From assembly GCA_963830175.1 (NCBI GenBank), contig CAWHKV010000009.1:372001-436000 (forward strand): a DNA stretch of 64,000 nt, in the 5' to 3' direction. Position numbers and translations under genes: made by a program. Below are positions 38,969 through 47,644 of the stretch, one piece after another. Position 1 is the first letter of the stretch; every line of letters starts with the position of its first letter. A model generated the notes under the pieces. That model worked only from the letters and a program-made list of their open reading frames with translations, did no database searches and had not been told where the DNA came from. The DNA comes from JBBRBB01 sp963830175 (GTDB lineage Bacteria; Bacteroidota; Bacteroidia; Chitinophagales; Chitinophagaceae).

Positions 38969-40027
38969 ATGACAACAATACAAGGTCCGGGAATATTTCT
39001 CGCGCAGTTTATGGGAGATAATCCCCCCTACAACGATTTAAAATCAATTTGCAAATGGGCGGCAGGCCTGGGTTATACCGGGGTTCAGATTCCTACATGG
39101 GATGCCCGTTGTATAGACCTTCAAAAAGCTGCGGAAAGTAAGACTTACGCCGATGAACTGAAGGGTTTAGTGAATGATTGCGGTTTGCAAATAACTGAAT
39201 TAAGTACCCATTTGCAGGGGCAGCTCGTTGCAGTAAATCCAGCATACGACGCCTTATTCGATGGGTTTGCCCCGGAAAACTTGCGCAATAATCCAAAAGC
39301 ACGTACTGAATGGGCCATTCAGCAGGTAAAATATGCTGCAAAAGCCAGCCAGAACCTAAGCTTGAAGGCACACGCCACTTTCAGCGGTGCGTTGTTGTGG
39401 CATACAGTGTATCCATGGCCGCAAAGACCGGCAGGATTAACTGAGACCGGCTTTACTGAACTTGCCAACCGCTGGTTGCCCATACTTAATTACTTTGATG
39501 AATGCGGCATTGACCTGTGTTATGAAATACATCCCGGGGAAGACTTGCACGATGGGGTTAGTTATGAAATGTTCCTGGAAAAAGTGAACAATCACAAGCG
39601 GGCATGCTTACTGTACGACCCATCGCATTTTGTTTTGCAATGTTTGGACTACCTGGATTATATAGACATCTACCATGACCGCATAAAAATGTTTCATGTA
39701 AAAGATGCGGAATTTAACCCCACCGGACGGCAGGGGGTGTATGGTGGGTATCAAAGCTGGGTGAATCGTGCAGGAAGGTTCCGTTCGCTGGGCGATGGAC
39801 AGGTTGACTTTAAATCAATTTTTAGCAAGCTGGCGGAATACGATTATAAAGGCTGGGCCGTGCTTGAATGGGAGTGTGCTATAAAGAATTCCGAAGATGG
39901 AGCTAAAGAAGGAGCGCCCTTTATAAAAGACCACATTGTAAAGGTTACCGAAAAGGCCTTTGATGATTTTGCGGGAACAGGTTCTGATGAAAATTTTAAT
40001 AAAAAAGTATTGGGAATAGATCAATAA
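38969..40027 (+). CDS. sugar phosphate isomerase/epimerase family TIM barrel protein
   Basis: 352 residues without a signal peptide. Barrel segments with metal-ligand candidates are LCYEIHPGEDLHDG (Glu and His), LLYDPSHFVLQ (Asp and His), MFHVKDAEF (His and Asp) and VLEWECAIK (Glu), which fit the xylose isomerase-like AP2 fold. It follows the Gfo/Idh gene by 152 bases. The cytoplasmic location fits a downstream step of the pathway. Confidence 0.9.
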   Translation: MTTIQGPGIFLAQFMGDNPPYNDLKSICKWAAGLGYTGVQIPTWDARCIDLQKAAESKTYADELKGLVNDCGLQITELSTHLQGQLVAVNPAYDALFDGFAPENLRNNPKARTEWAIQQVKYAAKASQNLSLKAHATFSGALLWHTVYPWPQRPAGLTETGFTELANRWLPILNYFDECGIDLCYEIHPGEDLHDGVSYEMFLEKVNNHKRACLLYDPSHFVLQCLDYLDYIDIYHDRIKMFHVKDAEFNPTGRQGVYGGYQSWVNRAGRFRSLGDGQVDFKSIFSKLAEYDYKGWAVLEWECAIKNSEDGAKEGAPFIKDHIVKVTEKAFDDFAGTGSDENFNKKVLGIDQ

Positions 40028-40063
40028 CTTTATAATCATTCATTCATTATTAAAACTTATCGT

Positions 40064-40462
40064 GTGAAAAAAATATTTATTGCATTTGCCGCATTATCAT
40101 TATTTGCAATAGCCTGCGGTGATGGAAACAACGAAGCCAAGGATGACAATGCCGAAGCAGAAGCACCTGCTGCTGTTGCAAACGATCCTTCAAGCAATCC
40201 CGATTATCAAAAAGGTTTAGAACTGATTGCGAAATCAGATTGTCTTACCTGCCATAAAATTGATGAAAAACTTACGGGGCCCTCTTACAAAGATGTGGCA
40301 GCAAAATATGCCGGTTCAGATACTGCCGTTAATTACCTTTCTGAAAAAATTATTAAAGGTGGTTCCGGTGTATGGGGCGAAGTAATGATGACCCCGCACC
40401 CAACCCTTTCTAAAGAAGATGCCGAACAAATGGCTAAGTACATTTTATTACTTAATAATTAA
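40064..40462 (+). CDS. c-type cytochrome lipoprotein
   Basis: 132 residues from a GTG start. A lipoprotein signal ends FAIAC (Cys18), followed by an Ala/Glu/Asp-rich linker. One haem site CLTCH lies at residues 60-64, and the likely axial Met is in GEVMMTPHP (residues 108-109). It is a class I monohaem cytochrome, exposed on the outside of the inner membrane or on the outer membrane. It probably accepts electrons from the GMC dehydrogenase encoded in the divergent operon, as LacB does for LacAC; this pairing is an inference from the locus. Confidence 0.93.
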   Translation: MKKIFIAFAALSLFAIACGDGNNEAKDDNAEAEAPAAVANDPSSNPDYQKGLELIAKSDCLTCHKIDEKLTGPSYKDVAAKYAGSDTAVNYLSEKIIKGGSGVWGEVMMTPHPTLSKEDAEQMAKYILLLNN

Positions 40463-40474
40463 TAACACCCCTCA

Positions 40475-41218
40475 ATGAAATATGTAATGATTGCTGCGGC
40501 AATTACACTGGCTGCCTGTAATTCGGGCACCACATCCCAAACCAATTCAGATACTATGCAAACTGCTACCGCAACGGGAAGTGCTGATTCAGGCTGGGTT
40601 TCTTTATTCGATGGACAGTCACTCAATGGTTGGCACACCTACGGAATGGATAAACCGGGCAGTGCCTGGAATATTGACAGCAACGCCATTCATTTAAGTG
40701 CGGCATCTAACAAAGGTTACCAGACAGAAGGCGGCGGCGATTTAGTAACCAATGAAGAGTTTGAAGATTTTGATTTGAAGCTCGAATGGAAGATCTCTGA
40801 TAATGGCAACAGTGGAATTATTTTTTATGTGCAGGAAGACACTTCGAAATATAAAGAAACTTGGAGAACAGGTCTTGAAATGCAGGTGCTGGATAATGAT
40901 GGCCATTCGGATGGAAAAATAGAAAAACACCGGGCGGGAAATTTATACGACCTGATAGCTTCTAACAAAGATGCAGGCGATACCAAAGGGAAATGGCACC
41001 AGGCAGAAATTATTAGTAATGATGGAAAACTTGATTTTTATTTTGACGGTGAGCATACTGTTTCTACTACTTTATGGAATGATGAATGGAAACAAATGGT
41101 GGCGAAAAGTAAGTTTAATGATATGCCGGGTTGGGGCACATTTAAAAAAGGACACATTGCATTGCAAGATCACGGAAATGATGTTTGGTACCGCAACATC
41201 ATGATTAAAAGATTATAA
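40475..41218 (+). CDS. DUF1080 protein, 3-keto-disaccharide hydrolase family
   Basis: 247 residues. A lipoprotein signal ends TLAAC (Cys15). A jelly-roll lectin/glucanase-like fold follows with the family motif WVSLFDGQSLNGWHTYG near residues 41-57, then LKLEWKISDNGNSGIIFYV and a terminal GHIALQDHGNDVWYRNIMIK. The family includes enzymes that cleave 3-keto-glycosides after a GMC dehydrogenase has oxidised C3. Last gene of the plus operon, with an intrinsic terminator. Confidence 0.92.
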   Translation: MKYVMIAAAITLAACNSGTTSQTNSDTMQTATATGSADSGWVSLFDGQSLNGWHTYGMDKPGSAWNIDSNAIHLSAASNKGYQTEGGGDLVTNEEFEDFDLKLEWKISDNGNSGIIFYVQEDTSKYKETWRTGLEMQVLDNDGHSDGKIEKHRAGNLYDLIASNKDAGDTKGKWHQAEIISNDGKLDFYFDGEHTVSTTLWNDEWKQMVAKSKFNDMPGWGTFKKGHIALQDHGNDVWYRNIMIKRL

Positions 41219-41272
41219 TTAGCGATCAATCCTTCCGGGGGATAAGCAGCAATTTTTTAGAAAAATATGTAT

Positions 41273-41301
41273 AGCACACCACATAAGGTGTGCTTTTTTT
41301 T
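41273..41301 (+). terminator. intrinsic terminator of the plus sugar operon
   Basis: GCACACC and GGTGTGC pair over seven bases with a six-base loop and are followed by eight T residues, 55 bases past the DUF1080 stop. Confidence 0.85.
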
Positions 41302-42070
41302 AGAAATTACTTTTAGGTTTAAGGGTAACGGGTTTTTGGCGTTTGCGAATTTTCATGTTCAATAACTCAACAGCGAAGGAAAAAGCCATTGCAAAATAAA
41401 TATATCCCTTAGAAATATGGCTGCCATGAAAAGGTTCCAGTCCTTCAAAGAAAAGGCTAAAGCCCACCATTAGTAGAAAGGAAAGTGCCAGCATTTTTAA
41501 GGTAGGATGCTTCTCAATAAAATTGGCAATTTTAGCCGCAAAAAAGAACATGATTATCATTGCAATCACCACGGCAACCATCATAATTTCTACATGGTTG
41601 GCTAAACCAACAGCGGTAATAATACTGTCAAAAGAAAAAATCATATCAATTAATACGATCTGGGTAAGAATAGAACGAAGCGCTGTTTTTTTGCCTGAAA
41701 CTGTTTTTTCCTCTTCTCCTCCTTCCAGCTTTTCATGTATTTCTGAAACGGTTTTGTATAAAAGAAAAATACCCCCGGCAAACATAATTACGTTTCTCAG
41801 GTTGAATGCATAATGCTCCCCGCCCCAGTTTATTCCAAACAATTCGTTACTACCATTTTGTACCAGCCAGGTTAACCCAAGCAACAATAAAATTCTTACG
41901 GTTATACCCAGAAACATCCAGGTTCTTCGGGCAGTTAGCTTTTGTTTTTCTGTCTGAAGCCTGCCCATTAAAATGGAAACAAAAATTACGTTGTCGACGC
42001 CCAACACAATTTCAAGCGCGGTTAACGTTAAAAAACTTATTAACGCGTCTGTAGTAAATAAATGCTCCAT
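41300..42070 (-). CDS. TerC family integral membrane protein
   Basis: 256 residues with about seven membrane helices. The N-terminal ALEIVLGVDNVIFVSIL and the later LIDMIFSFDSIITAVGLANH carry the conserved Asp and Glu of the TerC/YceF family, thought to bind or export Mn2+ or other metals. The -7 box TATATTTG is at 42085-42092. It is a single gene, convergent with the DUF1080 unit. Confidence 0.93.
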   Translation of the reverse strand: MEHLFTTDALISFLTLTALEIVLGVDNVIFVSILMGRLQTEKQKLTARRTWMFLGITVRILLLLGLTWLVQNGSNELFGINWGGEHYAFNLRNVIMFAGGIFLLYKTVSEIHEKLEGGEEEKTVSGKKTALRSILTQIVLIDMIFSFDSIITAVGLANHVEIMMVAVVIAMIIMFFFAAKIANFIEKHPTLKMLALSFLLMVGFSLFFEGLEPFHGSHISKGYIYFAMAFSFAVELLNMKIRKRQKPVTLKPKSNF

Positions 42071-42084
42071 ATTAATTATTTAAG

Positions 42085-42092
42085 CAAATATA
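42085..42092 (-). promoter_or_regulatory. -7 promoter box of the TerC gene
   Basis: TATATTTG on the minus strand matches TAnnTTTG exactly, 14 bases before the ATG at 42070. Confidence 0.5.
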
Positions 42093-42105
42093 AACGTCAT
42101 AATTA

Positions 42106-43158
42106 TTATGCCTGAACCCCGGATAAATGCGAACAAATATTTTTTACTATGGACGGTCCTTCATAAATAAACCCGGTCCATACCTGCAACAATGTGGCAC
42201 CAGCATCCATTTTTTCTACTGCATCGGCGCCGGTAAATATGCCACCACTGGCAATAATGGGAATGGAATTATTGGATTGGTTGGAGATATACCGAATAAT
42301 ATTGGAGGATAATTTATTTAAAGGCTTGCCGCTTAATCCGCCGCTTTCATGCAGGTGCGATTTTTCTGAGAGCAGGTTATGTCTTTGGAGGGTTGTATTG
42401 GTTGCCACAAGTCCGTCTAATTTCACTTCATGAAAAAGAGATATTACATCATCCAGTTGTGGTTCAGAAAGATCCGGTGCAATTTTTAAAAGCAATGGTC
42501 GCGTATTGGTTTTTCCATGGTTAATGGTCTGAAGGTGAGATAAGATTTTACGCAAAGATTCTTTCTGCTGCAAGGCGCGTAAACCGGGTGTATTTGGAGA
42601 GCTCACATTTACCACGAAATAATCTGCCGCATCAAATAATTCATTGAAGCATATTTCATAATCTTTCCAGGCATCTTCGTTGTCGGTAACTTTATTCTTC
42701 CCAATATTTCCACCTACAATCATTCTTCCCTTTCTGCCTGCATTTTGATGCTGCCATTGTTCCAACCTTTTTCTTACCGCTTTAACTCCATCATTATTAA
42801 AACCCATGCGATTGATGAGCGCCTGGTTATTAGGTAACCTGAACAACCTTGGCTTATCGTTTCCAACCTGCGGCAATGGCGTTACAGTCCCCGCCTCAAC
42901 AGATCCGAAACCAAGCATTTCTAATTCTTTTAAATAGCGCGCATTTTTATCGAAGCCTGCACCCAGCCCCACCGGATTTTTAAATGATAATTCAAATACA
43001 TTTTTTTGCAGGCTGTTATTTTTGTACTGGTAGGTATTCTCGGTAAGTGATTGTATAAATCCAACTTCCCCTCCTGCTTGCATAGCATTCATTATAAAAT
43101 AGTGCACATCTTCGGGGGGAAACCGGAAAAGTATTTTACGCAACAGGCTATACACCAT
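42106..43158 (-). CDS. pyrD: quinone-dependent dihydroorotate dehydrogenase (class 2)
   Basis: 350 residues. An N-terminal amphipathic extension (LLRKILFRFPPEDVHYFI) is typical of membrane-bound class 2 enzymes. The FMN/substrate motifs NPVGLGAGFDKNA near residue 62, VNVSSPNTPGLRALQ (catalytic Ser) near 180 and LVATNTTL near 255 are clear. It oxidises dihydroorotate to orotate in pyrimidine synthesis. The -7 box TACCTTTG ends four bases before the ATG. Confidence 0.97.
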   Translation of the reverse strand: MVYSLLRKILFRFPPEDVHYFIMNAMQAGGEVGFIQSLTENTYQYKNNSLQKNVFELSFKNPVGLGAGFDKNARYLKELEMLGFGSVEAGTVTPLPQVGNDKPRLFRLPNNQALINRMGFNNDGVKAVRKRLEQWQHQNAGRKGRMIVGGNIGKNKVTDNEDAWKDYEICFNELFDAADYFVVNVSSPNTPGLRALQQKESLRKILSHLQTINHGKTNTRPLLLKIAPDLSEPQLDDVISLFHEVKLDGLVATNTTLQRHNLLSEKSHLHESGGLSGKPLNKLSSNIIRYISNQSNNSIPIIASGGIFTGADAVEKMDAGATLLQVWTGFIYEGPSIVKNICSHLSGVQA

Positions 43159-43162
43159 ACCA

Positions 43163-43170
43163 CAAAGGTA
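43163..43170 (-). promoter_or_regulatory. -7 promoter box almost touching the pyrD start
   Basis: TACCTTTG on the minus strand is an exact consensus match; only four bases separate it from the ATG at 43158. Confidence 0.6.
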
Positions 43171-43213
43171 AGAGGTTGAAAAATGGATAAACTGTAAGAA
43201 GAAAATTATAGAG

Positions 43214-44144
43214 TTATTTTTTAAAATCGAAAAGGGTTGCGGTAAATTCTCCCTTTTCTTTCTTCTTTACCACAGCATTAAATTCTCCTTTATAGCGCAG
43301 TGTTTGTGGTACCAACATGTTTCCAAACTTTGTCATTTCTACTTCCATATTTACATTAAAAGAATACAGTCCGGCCTTATAACTTAATGTATACTTTCTG
43401 GCCAAAACCTCCATGGTGCGCGCATCGAACCAGGTAACCATTTCATCCACTACAATATTATCGCGTTGAAATAATCCCAGGTCTTCTTTTGGTTTAATGG
43501 AGAAAATGTATGTGTCGTTTCCTTTATAGAAATCAAAGTTCAGATTATAGTCGTAGTATTTATGTGCATTCTCATCGTACAAATCAAGCTTGTTTCCAAT
43601 GAGTGGAATTCCAGGAATTTTTTTGCCTGGATTAAAGAATAACATTTTCAGTTGCTCCTTGTGTTTGTCCATTCCCGATTTGTCGGCAGTTGAAAAGTTT
43701 CTTCCGGCGACAATATTGTTTTCTCCGCATACTTTACCTTTTGCAAAAAAAAGACCGGCATACATTTCTGCGGTTGTATAATTATAATTGCCTTTATTAT
43801 CGAAAAAATTTCCTGTTGTTTTTTGATCAATTACTTCTGTTGTTCTGCAACCGTTTTCCCTATGCTGCCTAGTTTTACTATAATATGTGGCTTTAGGTTT
43901 GTCTTTTTTGTCGAGCATACGAATGTCGTTAAAAGAAGAAAATTCTATTACCCGCAGATTTCTAAAAGGCCTTGTAAAAGCTTGTGTCGTTTTGAATGCG
44001 CTGAAGTATGCTTTTGTAATCCATATTGTTGCGCACCACAACCTCGCGTAAAGTAAATCGCATGTTATCTACAAGCACGGTAGTGTCTTGTGCATTGGCA
44101 ACTATTAAAACAAAAGAAAGGAATATGGTAGCAATTATTTTCAT
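43214..44144 (-). pseudogene. secreted protein of unknown function, one frameshift
   Basis: About 309 residues once one extra T is removed from the run at 43964-43967. The first 60 residues have a signal peptide (cleavage after VANAQ) and end in SFYKAF; the second frame continues RNLRVIEFSSFNDIR to the natural stop. The C-terminal half is beta-rich with a Lys-rich end. I do not recognise the family; a lipoprotein-sorting (LolA-like) fold is possible but weak. Its start overlaps the def stop by four bases, so it is translationally coupled to peptide deformylase. Confidence 0.6.
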
Positions 44145-44719
44145 TTAGGAAAAACCATTTTATAATCTACCTGTATTTTTCCTTTTGAAATGTCAGTTAG
44201 TTTTCCTTTTAATAATTTTCGTTTCAGGGGTTTCAGGTAATCGATAAAAAGTTTACCCTCAATGTGGTCATATTCATGTTGAATTACCCGGGATGTTATA
44301 CCACTGTATGTTTTGGTGTGTGGTTGAAAATTTTCATCAAGAAACGCGATGGTTACTTCTTCTGGCCGCGAGACATCTTCCCGGATTTTTGGAATGCTTA
44401 GGCAACCCTCATTGTAGCTCCAGGGTTTTCCATCCAATTCAATTATTTGTGCATTTATAAAAACTTGTTTAATGCCTGGCTCATCGGTATATCTTCCTTT
44501 TTCATCAGCTTCCAGGTTTTCAAAAATTTGGCTGCTGTCCATAACAAACAGGCGAATGTTGTGATTAACCTGGGGTGCCGCCAACCCAACACCGTTACTT
44601 TCATACATGGTCTCCCACATATCATCAACCAATTTTTCGAGTGCCGGATAATCGGGTGATATCTCCTGTCCCTTCTTTCTTAAAACTTCTGTTCCGTAAG
44701 CAACTATCGGTAAAATCAT
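44141..44719 (-). CDS. def: peptide deformylase
   Basis: 192 residues with all three motifs: GVGLAAPQ near residue 40, EGCLSIP near 107 (metal-ligand Cys) and HEYDHIEG near 149 (the HExxH metal site). It removes the formyl group from nascent proteins. The -7 box TACATTTG lies 43 bases upstream at 44763-44770. The stop overlaps the start of the following secreted protein gene. Confidence 0.97.
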   Translation of the reverse strand: MILPIVAYGTEVLRKKGQEISPDYPALEKLVDDMWETMYESNGVGLAAPQVNHNIRLFVMDSSQIFENLEADEKGRYTDEPGIKQVFINAQIIELDGKPWSYNEGCLSIPKIREDVSRPEEVTIAFLDENFQPHTKTYSGITSRVIQHEYDHIEGKLFIDYLKPLKRKLLKGKLTDISKGKIQVDYKMVFPK

Positions 44720-44762
44720 AAACTGTAAAAATATTTAAACATAGCATGTTTTATATGCCCTG

Positions 44763-44770
44763 CAAATGTA
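44763..44770 (-). promoter_or_regulatory. -7 promoter box of def
   Basis: TACATTTG on the minus strand is an exact TAnnTTTG match in the 82-base gap between ruvX and def. Confidence 0.55.
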
Positions 44771-44801
44771 AAAGGTATAGATGAATGTAACTGTTAAACA
44801 A

Positions 44802-45215
44802 TCAGCCTAATGCGCGCAAATGTTCCTGTAACATCAAGGTGGCTGCAAGCTGATCGAGGTTTTCTTTTTTGCGACGGTCTTTTTTCTTCATGCCCATTTC
44901 GAACATAGATCGTGCAGCGTTTTTAGAAGTATAATGTTCATCAATAGTTTGTGTTGGAATAGTTGGAAATTCTTTTTTTAATTTCTCAATGAAAAATTTT
45001 ACAGGAATGGTGGCATGTGTTTCTGATCCATCCAGATTGGTAGGTTGCCCAATCAAGAAAAGTTCAACTTCTTCGCCTGCAGTATATTTTTTTAAATAAT
45101 CGATAACAGAAGATGTTTCGACAGTTGTTAAGGGTGTGGCGATAATTTTTAATGGATCTGTTACAGCCATACCACAACGTTTTTTTCCATAATCTATGCA
45201 AAGTATGCGTGCCAT
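44802..45215 (-). CDS. ruvX: Holliday junction resolvase-like protein RuvX/YqgF
   Basis: 137 residues of the RNase H-like YqgF family. ILCIDYGKKRCGMAVTDP at the N-terminus carries the first catalytic Asp, LIGQPTNLDGSETH is near residue 73, and DEHYTSKNAAR near 105 completes the acidic site. It is implicated in 16S rRNA 5' end processing. It follows the prenyltransferase gene by two bases. Confidence 0.95.
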   Translation of the reverse strand: MARILCIDYGKKRCGMAVTDPLKIIATPLTTVETSSVIDYLKKYTAGEEVELFLIGQPTNLDGSETHATIPVKFFIEKLKKEFPTIPTQTIDEHYTSKNAARSMFEMGMKKKDRRKKENLDQLAATLMLQEHLRALG

Positions 45216-45217
45216 AA

Positions 45218-46126
45218 TCAGGTAGATAAAATTAAAAGGTCGGCAATTACCAATATTCCAAAGATCACACTTGCAATGCCATTCGCTGTCATAAATGCAA
45301 CGTTTACTCTGCTTAGGTCGTTAGGTTTTACAATACTTTGCTGGTATATAAGCATACCTGCAAAAACAATGAAGCCCACCCAATATATAAAACTAAAGTT
45401 TCCTGCAAGCCCTGCGGCGATAATAAAAACAGCACTTAAAAAATGCAACAAGCGAGATAACAGTAAAGCTTTGCTTTTTCCTGCAACCGCAGGTATTGAA
45501 TACAATCGATTTTCTTTATCAAATTGTTCATCCTGCAAAGCATAAATAATATCGAAGCCGCTTACCCAACAAATTACAGCTAATGAAAACAGCACAGGTA
45601 AAATTTGAAAACGACCTGTAACGGCAAGGTAGGCACCGATGGGTGCAAGTGAGAGCCCTAAACCCAGAACAAGATGGCACAGTGGTGTAAAACGTTTTGT
45701 ATAACTATAGAAAAGAATAACAAAAAGCGCAACCGGAGAAAGGTAAAAACAAATAGCGTTTATAAAATAACAACTTGTTATAAATAAAATACATGATATA
45801 ATCGTGAACAACAGCGCATTGCCCGAAGTGATAACACCACTGGGAATTTCGCGTATTGCTGTGCGGGGATTTTTAGCATCAAAGCTTCTGTCGAGATAAC
45901 GGTTGAAAGCCATAGCACCACTGCGCGCGGTAACCATACAAACAATTACGAGTATAAATTTAATAACAAGCTGCGTTGCAGTTAAATGTATAAAGCCTGA
46001 AGGTCTATTTTTCTCAAATACATCTGTTTGCATTAGCCCAAGTACAAAACCTATCATGGCAAATGGCATTGCAAAAATGGTATGAGAGAATTTTATAAGA
46101 GACAGGTAATTTTTGATGGATGACAT
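45218..46126 (-). CDS. UbiA family prenyltransferase (4-hydroxybenzoate octaprenyltransferase-like / MqnP-like)
   Basis: 302 residues with about eight membrane helices. The first Asp-rich site is NRYLDRSFDAKNPRT near residue 75, and the second is DIIYALQDEQFDKENRLYSIP near 190. It transfers a polyprenyl chain to an aromatic acid. Bacteroidota make menaquinone, not ubiquinone, so an MqnP-like role in the futalosine route is likely; this cannot be decided from one gene. Promoter TAATTTTG at 46144-46151. Confidence 0.88.
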   Translation of the reverse strand: MSSIKNYLSLIKFSHTIFAMPFAMIGFVLGLMQTDVFEKNRPSGFIHLTATQLVIKFILVIVCMVTARSGAMAFNRYLDRSFDAKNPRTAIREIPSGVITSGNALLFTIISCILFITSCYFINAICFYLSPVALFVILFYSYTKRFTPLCHLVLGLGLSLAPIGAYLAVTGRFQILPVLFSLAVICWVSGFDIIYALQDEQFDKENRLYSIPAVAGKSKALLLSRLLHFLSAVFIIAAGLAGNFSFIYWVGFIVFAGMLIYQQSIVKPNDLSRVNVAFMTANGIASVIFGILVIADLLILST

Positions 46127-46143
46127 GTTGCCGGTTTCAGGCG

Positions 46144-46151
46144 CAAAATTA
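46144..46151 (-). promoter_or_regulatory. -7 promoter box of the prenyltransferase-ruvX unit
   Basis: TAATTTTG on the minus strand is an exact consensus match, 17 bases before the ATG at 46126. Confidence 0.5.
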
Positions 46152-46165
46152 ATTGAGAAAAAGAA

Positions 46166-46711
46166 TTACTGGTTTCTTAGCCGATGTAACCTGGGTTCAG
46201 AAAGATTATATAATATTATGCCTGCCGCCACTGCAATATTTAAAGAATGCTTCATACCCAACTGTGGAATTTCAATACACCCTTCACACATTTGCATTAG
46301 ATCCTGCTGCACACCTACCACCTCATTGCCGAGAATTACCGCGGTCTTCTGGTCTGTTGGTAAAATAAATTCATTCAGCATTCTGCTGCCTTCTGCCTGT
46401 TCAACAGAATAAATGGTATACCCGTTTTTTTTAAGGTTTTCCAGTGCATGTAAGGCGGTGGGAAATTGAATCCAGTCAACGGTTTCAGTTGCTCCCAATG
46501 CCGTTTTATTCATTTGGCGGTGAGAGGGGTCTGGCGTATATCCGCAAATAAAAATAGCTTCAATTAAAAATGCATCGGCAGTTCTAAAAATGCTACCGAC
46601 ATTATAAACGCTACGCACATTATCCAATACAACAATGATCTTGTTTTTTTCAGCTTCTTTAAATTCATTCACCGTTTTACGGTGTAACTCATCCATGCTC
46701 AGCTTGCGCAT
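46166..46711 (-). CDS. TrmH/SpoU family RNA methyltransferase
   Basis: 181 residues with the three SPOUT motifs: NVRSVYNVGSIFRTADAF near residue 34, ILGNEVVGV near 127 and IPQLGMKHSLNIAVAAGI near 148-165. It is a 2'-O-ribose methyltransferase of tRNA or rRNA; the target base cannot be told. It is 17 bases downstream of scoA and could be co-transcribed. Confidence 0.93.
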   Translation of the reverse strand: MRKLSMDELHRKTVNEFKEAEKNKIIVVLDNVRSVYNVGSIFRTADAFLIEAIFICGYTPDPSHRQMNKTALGATETVDWIQFPTALHALENLKKNGYTIYSVEQAEGSRMLNEFILPTDQKTAVILGNEVVGVQQDLMQMCEGCIEIPQLGMKHSLNIAVAAGIILYNLSEPRLHRLRNQ

Positions 46712-46728
46712 TATCTCCTTTCTTTAAA

Positions 46729-47427
46729 TTATTTGTGAAGATTAACGGTGCGCCTTTCTATGCGTTTTTCGTAAGCAACACCCTGAAAAATGCGGTGAAC
46801 ATAAATACCCGCAACATGCACATCATCAGGGTCAATTTCGCCTGGCTCAACCAGGTGCTCCACTTCTGCAATAGTTATATCTGCAGCTTTAGCCATAGAA
46901 GTAGAAAAGTTTCTGGTGGTTTTTCTAAAAACAAGATTGCCCATTTTATCTCCTTTCCATGCTTTTACCAATGCGAACTGCGCATGCAGCGCATTCTCCA
47001 TTAAATGCATTTTACCATTAAATTCTCTTACCTCTTTTCCTTCGGCTATTTCTGTACCGTAGCCGGCTGGCGTGAAAAATGCGGGTATTCCCATACCAGC
47101 CATTTGTATACGGGTAGCAAGTGTTCCCTGCGGAATCAGGTCTACTTCCAGCTCGCCAGAAAGTAATTGTCTTTCAAACTCTGCATTTTCACCAACGTAA
47201 CTACTCATCATTTTTTTTACCTGCCTTGTGTTAAGCAGTTTGCCTAAACCAAAGCCATCAACTCCGGCGTTGTTCGAAATACAAGTGAGGTTTTTAATAC
47301 CTGTTTCAACCAGTGCATCTATACTGTTCTCTGGTATGCCGCAAAGTCCGAAGCCCCCCAGCATAATGGTGCAGCCGTCCGGAATATCGGCAACGGCAGC
47401 TTGTGCATTATTATATACTTTATTCAT
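46729..47427 (-). CDS. scoA: 3-oxoacid CoA-transferase subunit A
   Basis: 232 residues, full-length for the alpha subunit. GGFGLCGIPENSIDAL and ISNNAGVDGFGLGKLL are family signatures, as is the late FFTPAGYGTEIAEGKE. It transfers CoA between succinyl-CoA and acetoacetate or similar acids. The beta subunit carries the catalytic Glu and is normally the adjacent gene; here a TrmH-like methylase follows instead. -7 box TACATTTG at 47445-47452. Confidence 0.95.
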   Translation of the reverse strand: MNKVYNNAQAAVADIPDGCTIMLGGFGLCGIPENSIDALVETGIKNLTCISNNAGVDGFGLGKLLNTRQVKKMMSSYVGENAEFERQLLSGELEVDLIPQGTLATRIQMAGMGIPAFFTPAGYGTEIAEGKEVREFNGKMHLMENALHAQFALVKAWKGDKMGNLVFRKTTRNFSTSMAKAADITIAEVEHLVEPGEIDPDDVHVAGIYVHRIFQGVAYEKRIERRTVNLHK

Positions 47428-47444
47428 ATCGACAATGTTATTGG

Positions 47445-47452
47445 CAAATGTA
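47445..47452 (-). promoter_or_regulatory. -7 promoter box of scoA
   Basis: TACATTTG on the minus strand is an exact consensus match, 17 bases before the ATG at 47427. Confidence 0.55.
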
Positions 47453-47644
47453 AAGCGTTACGCTTAAGCCTAAAAGATAACCATAATCTTTATGTAAAGG
47501 CTTGCGAAACCTTGTCAATTAATTGATGCCTGTGAAAACATGGAATAACGGAAAAGTTTATTCATTCTATAATAAAGAGATTTATTAAATGCCTGTGTTG
47601 CGCTACATTTGAAGCTATAATTCATCATTTAAAATATTGCTGAT

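Noticed and set aside
47453..47644. A possible tRNA or small RNA in the gap between scoA and mdh
   Set aside because: No cloverleaf, CCA end or strong hairpin could be found; only the scoA -7 box is supported.
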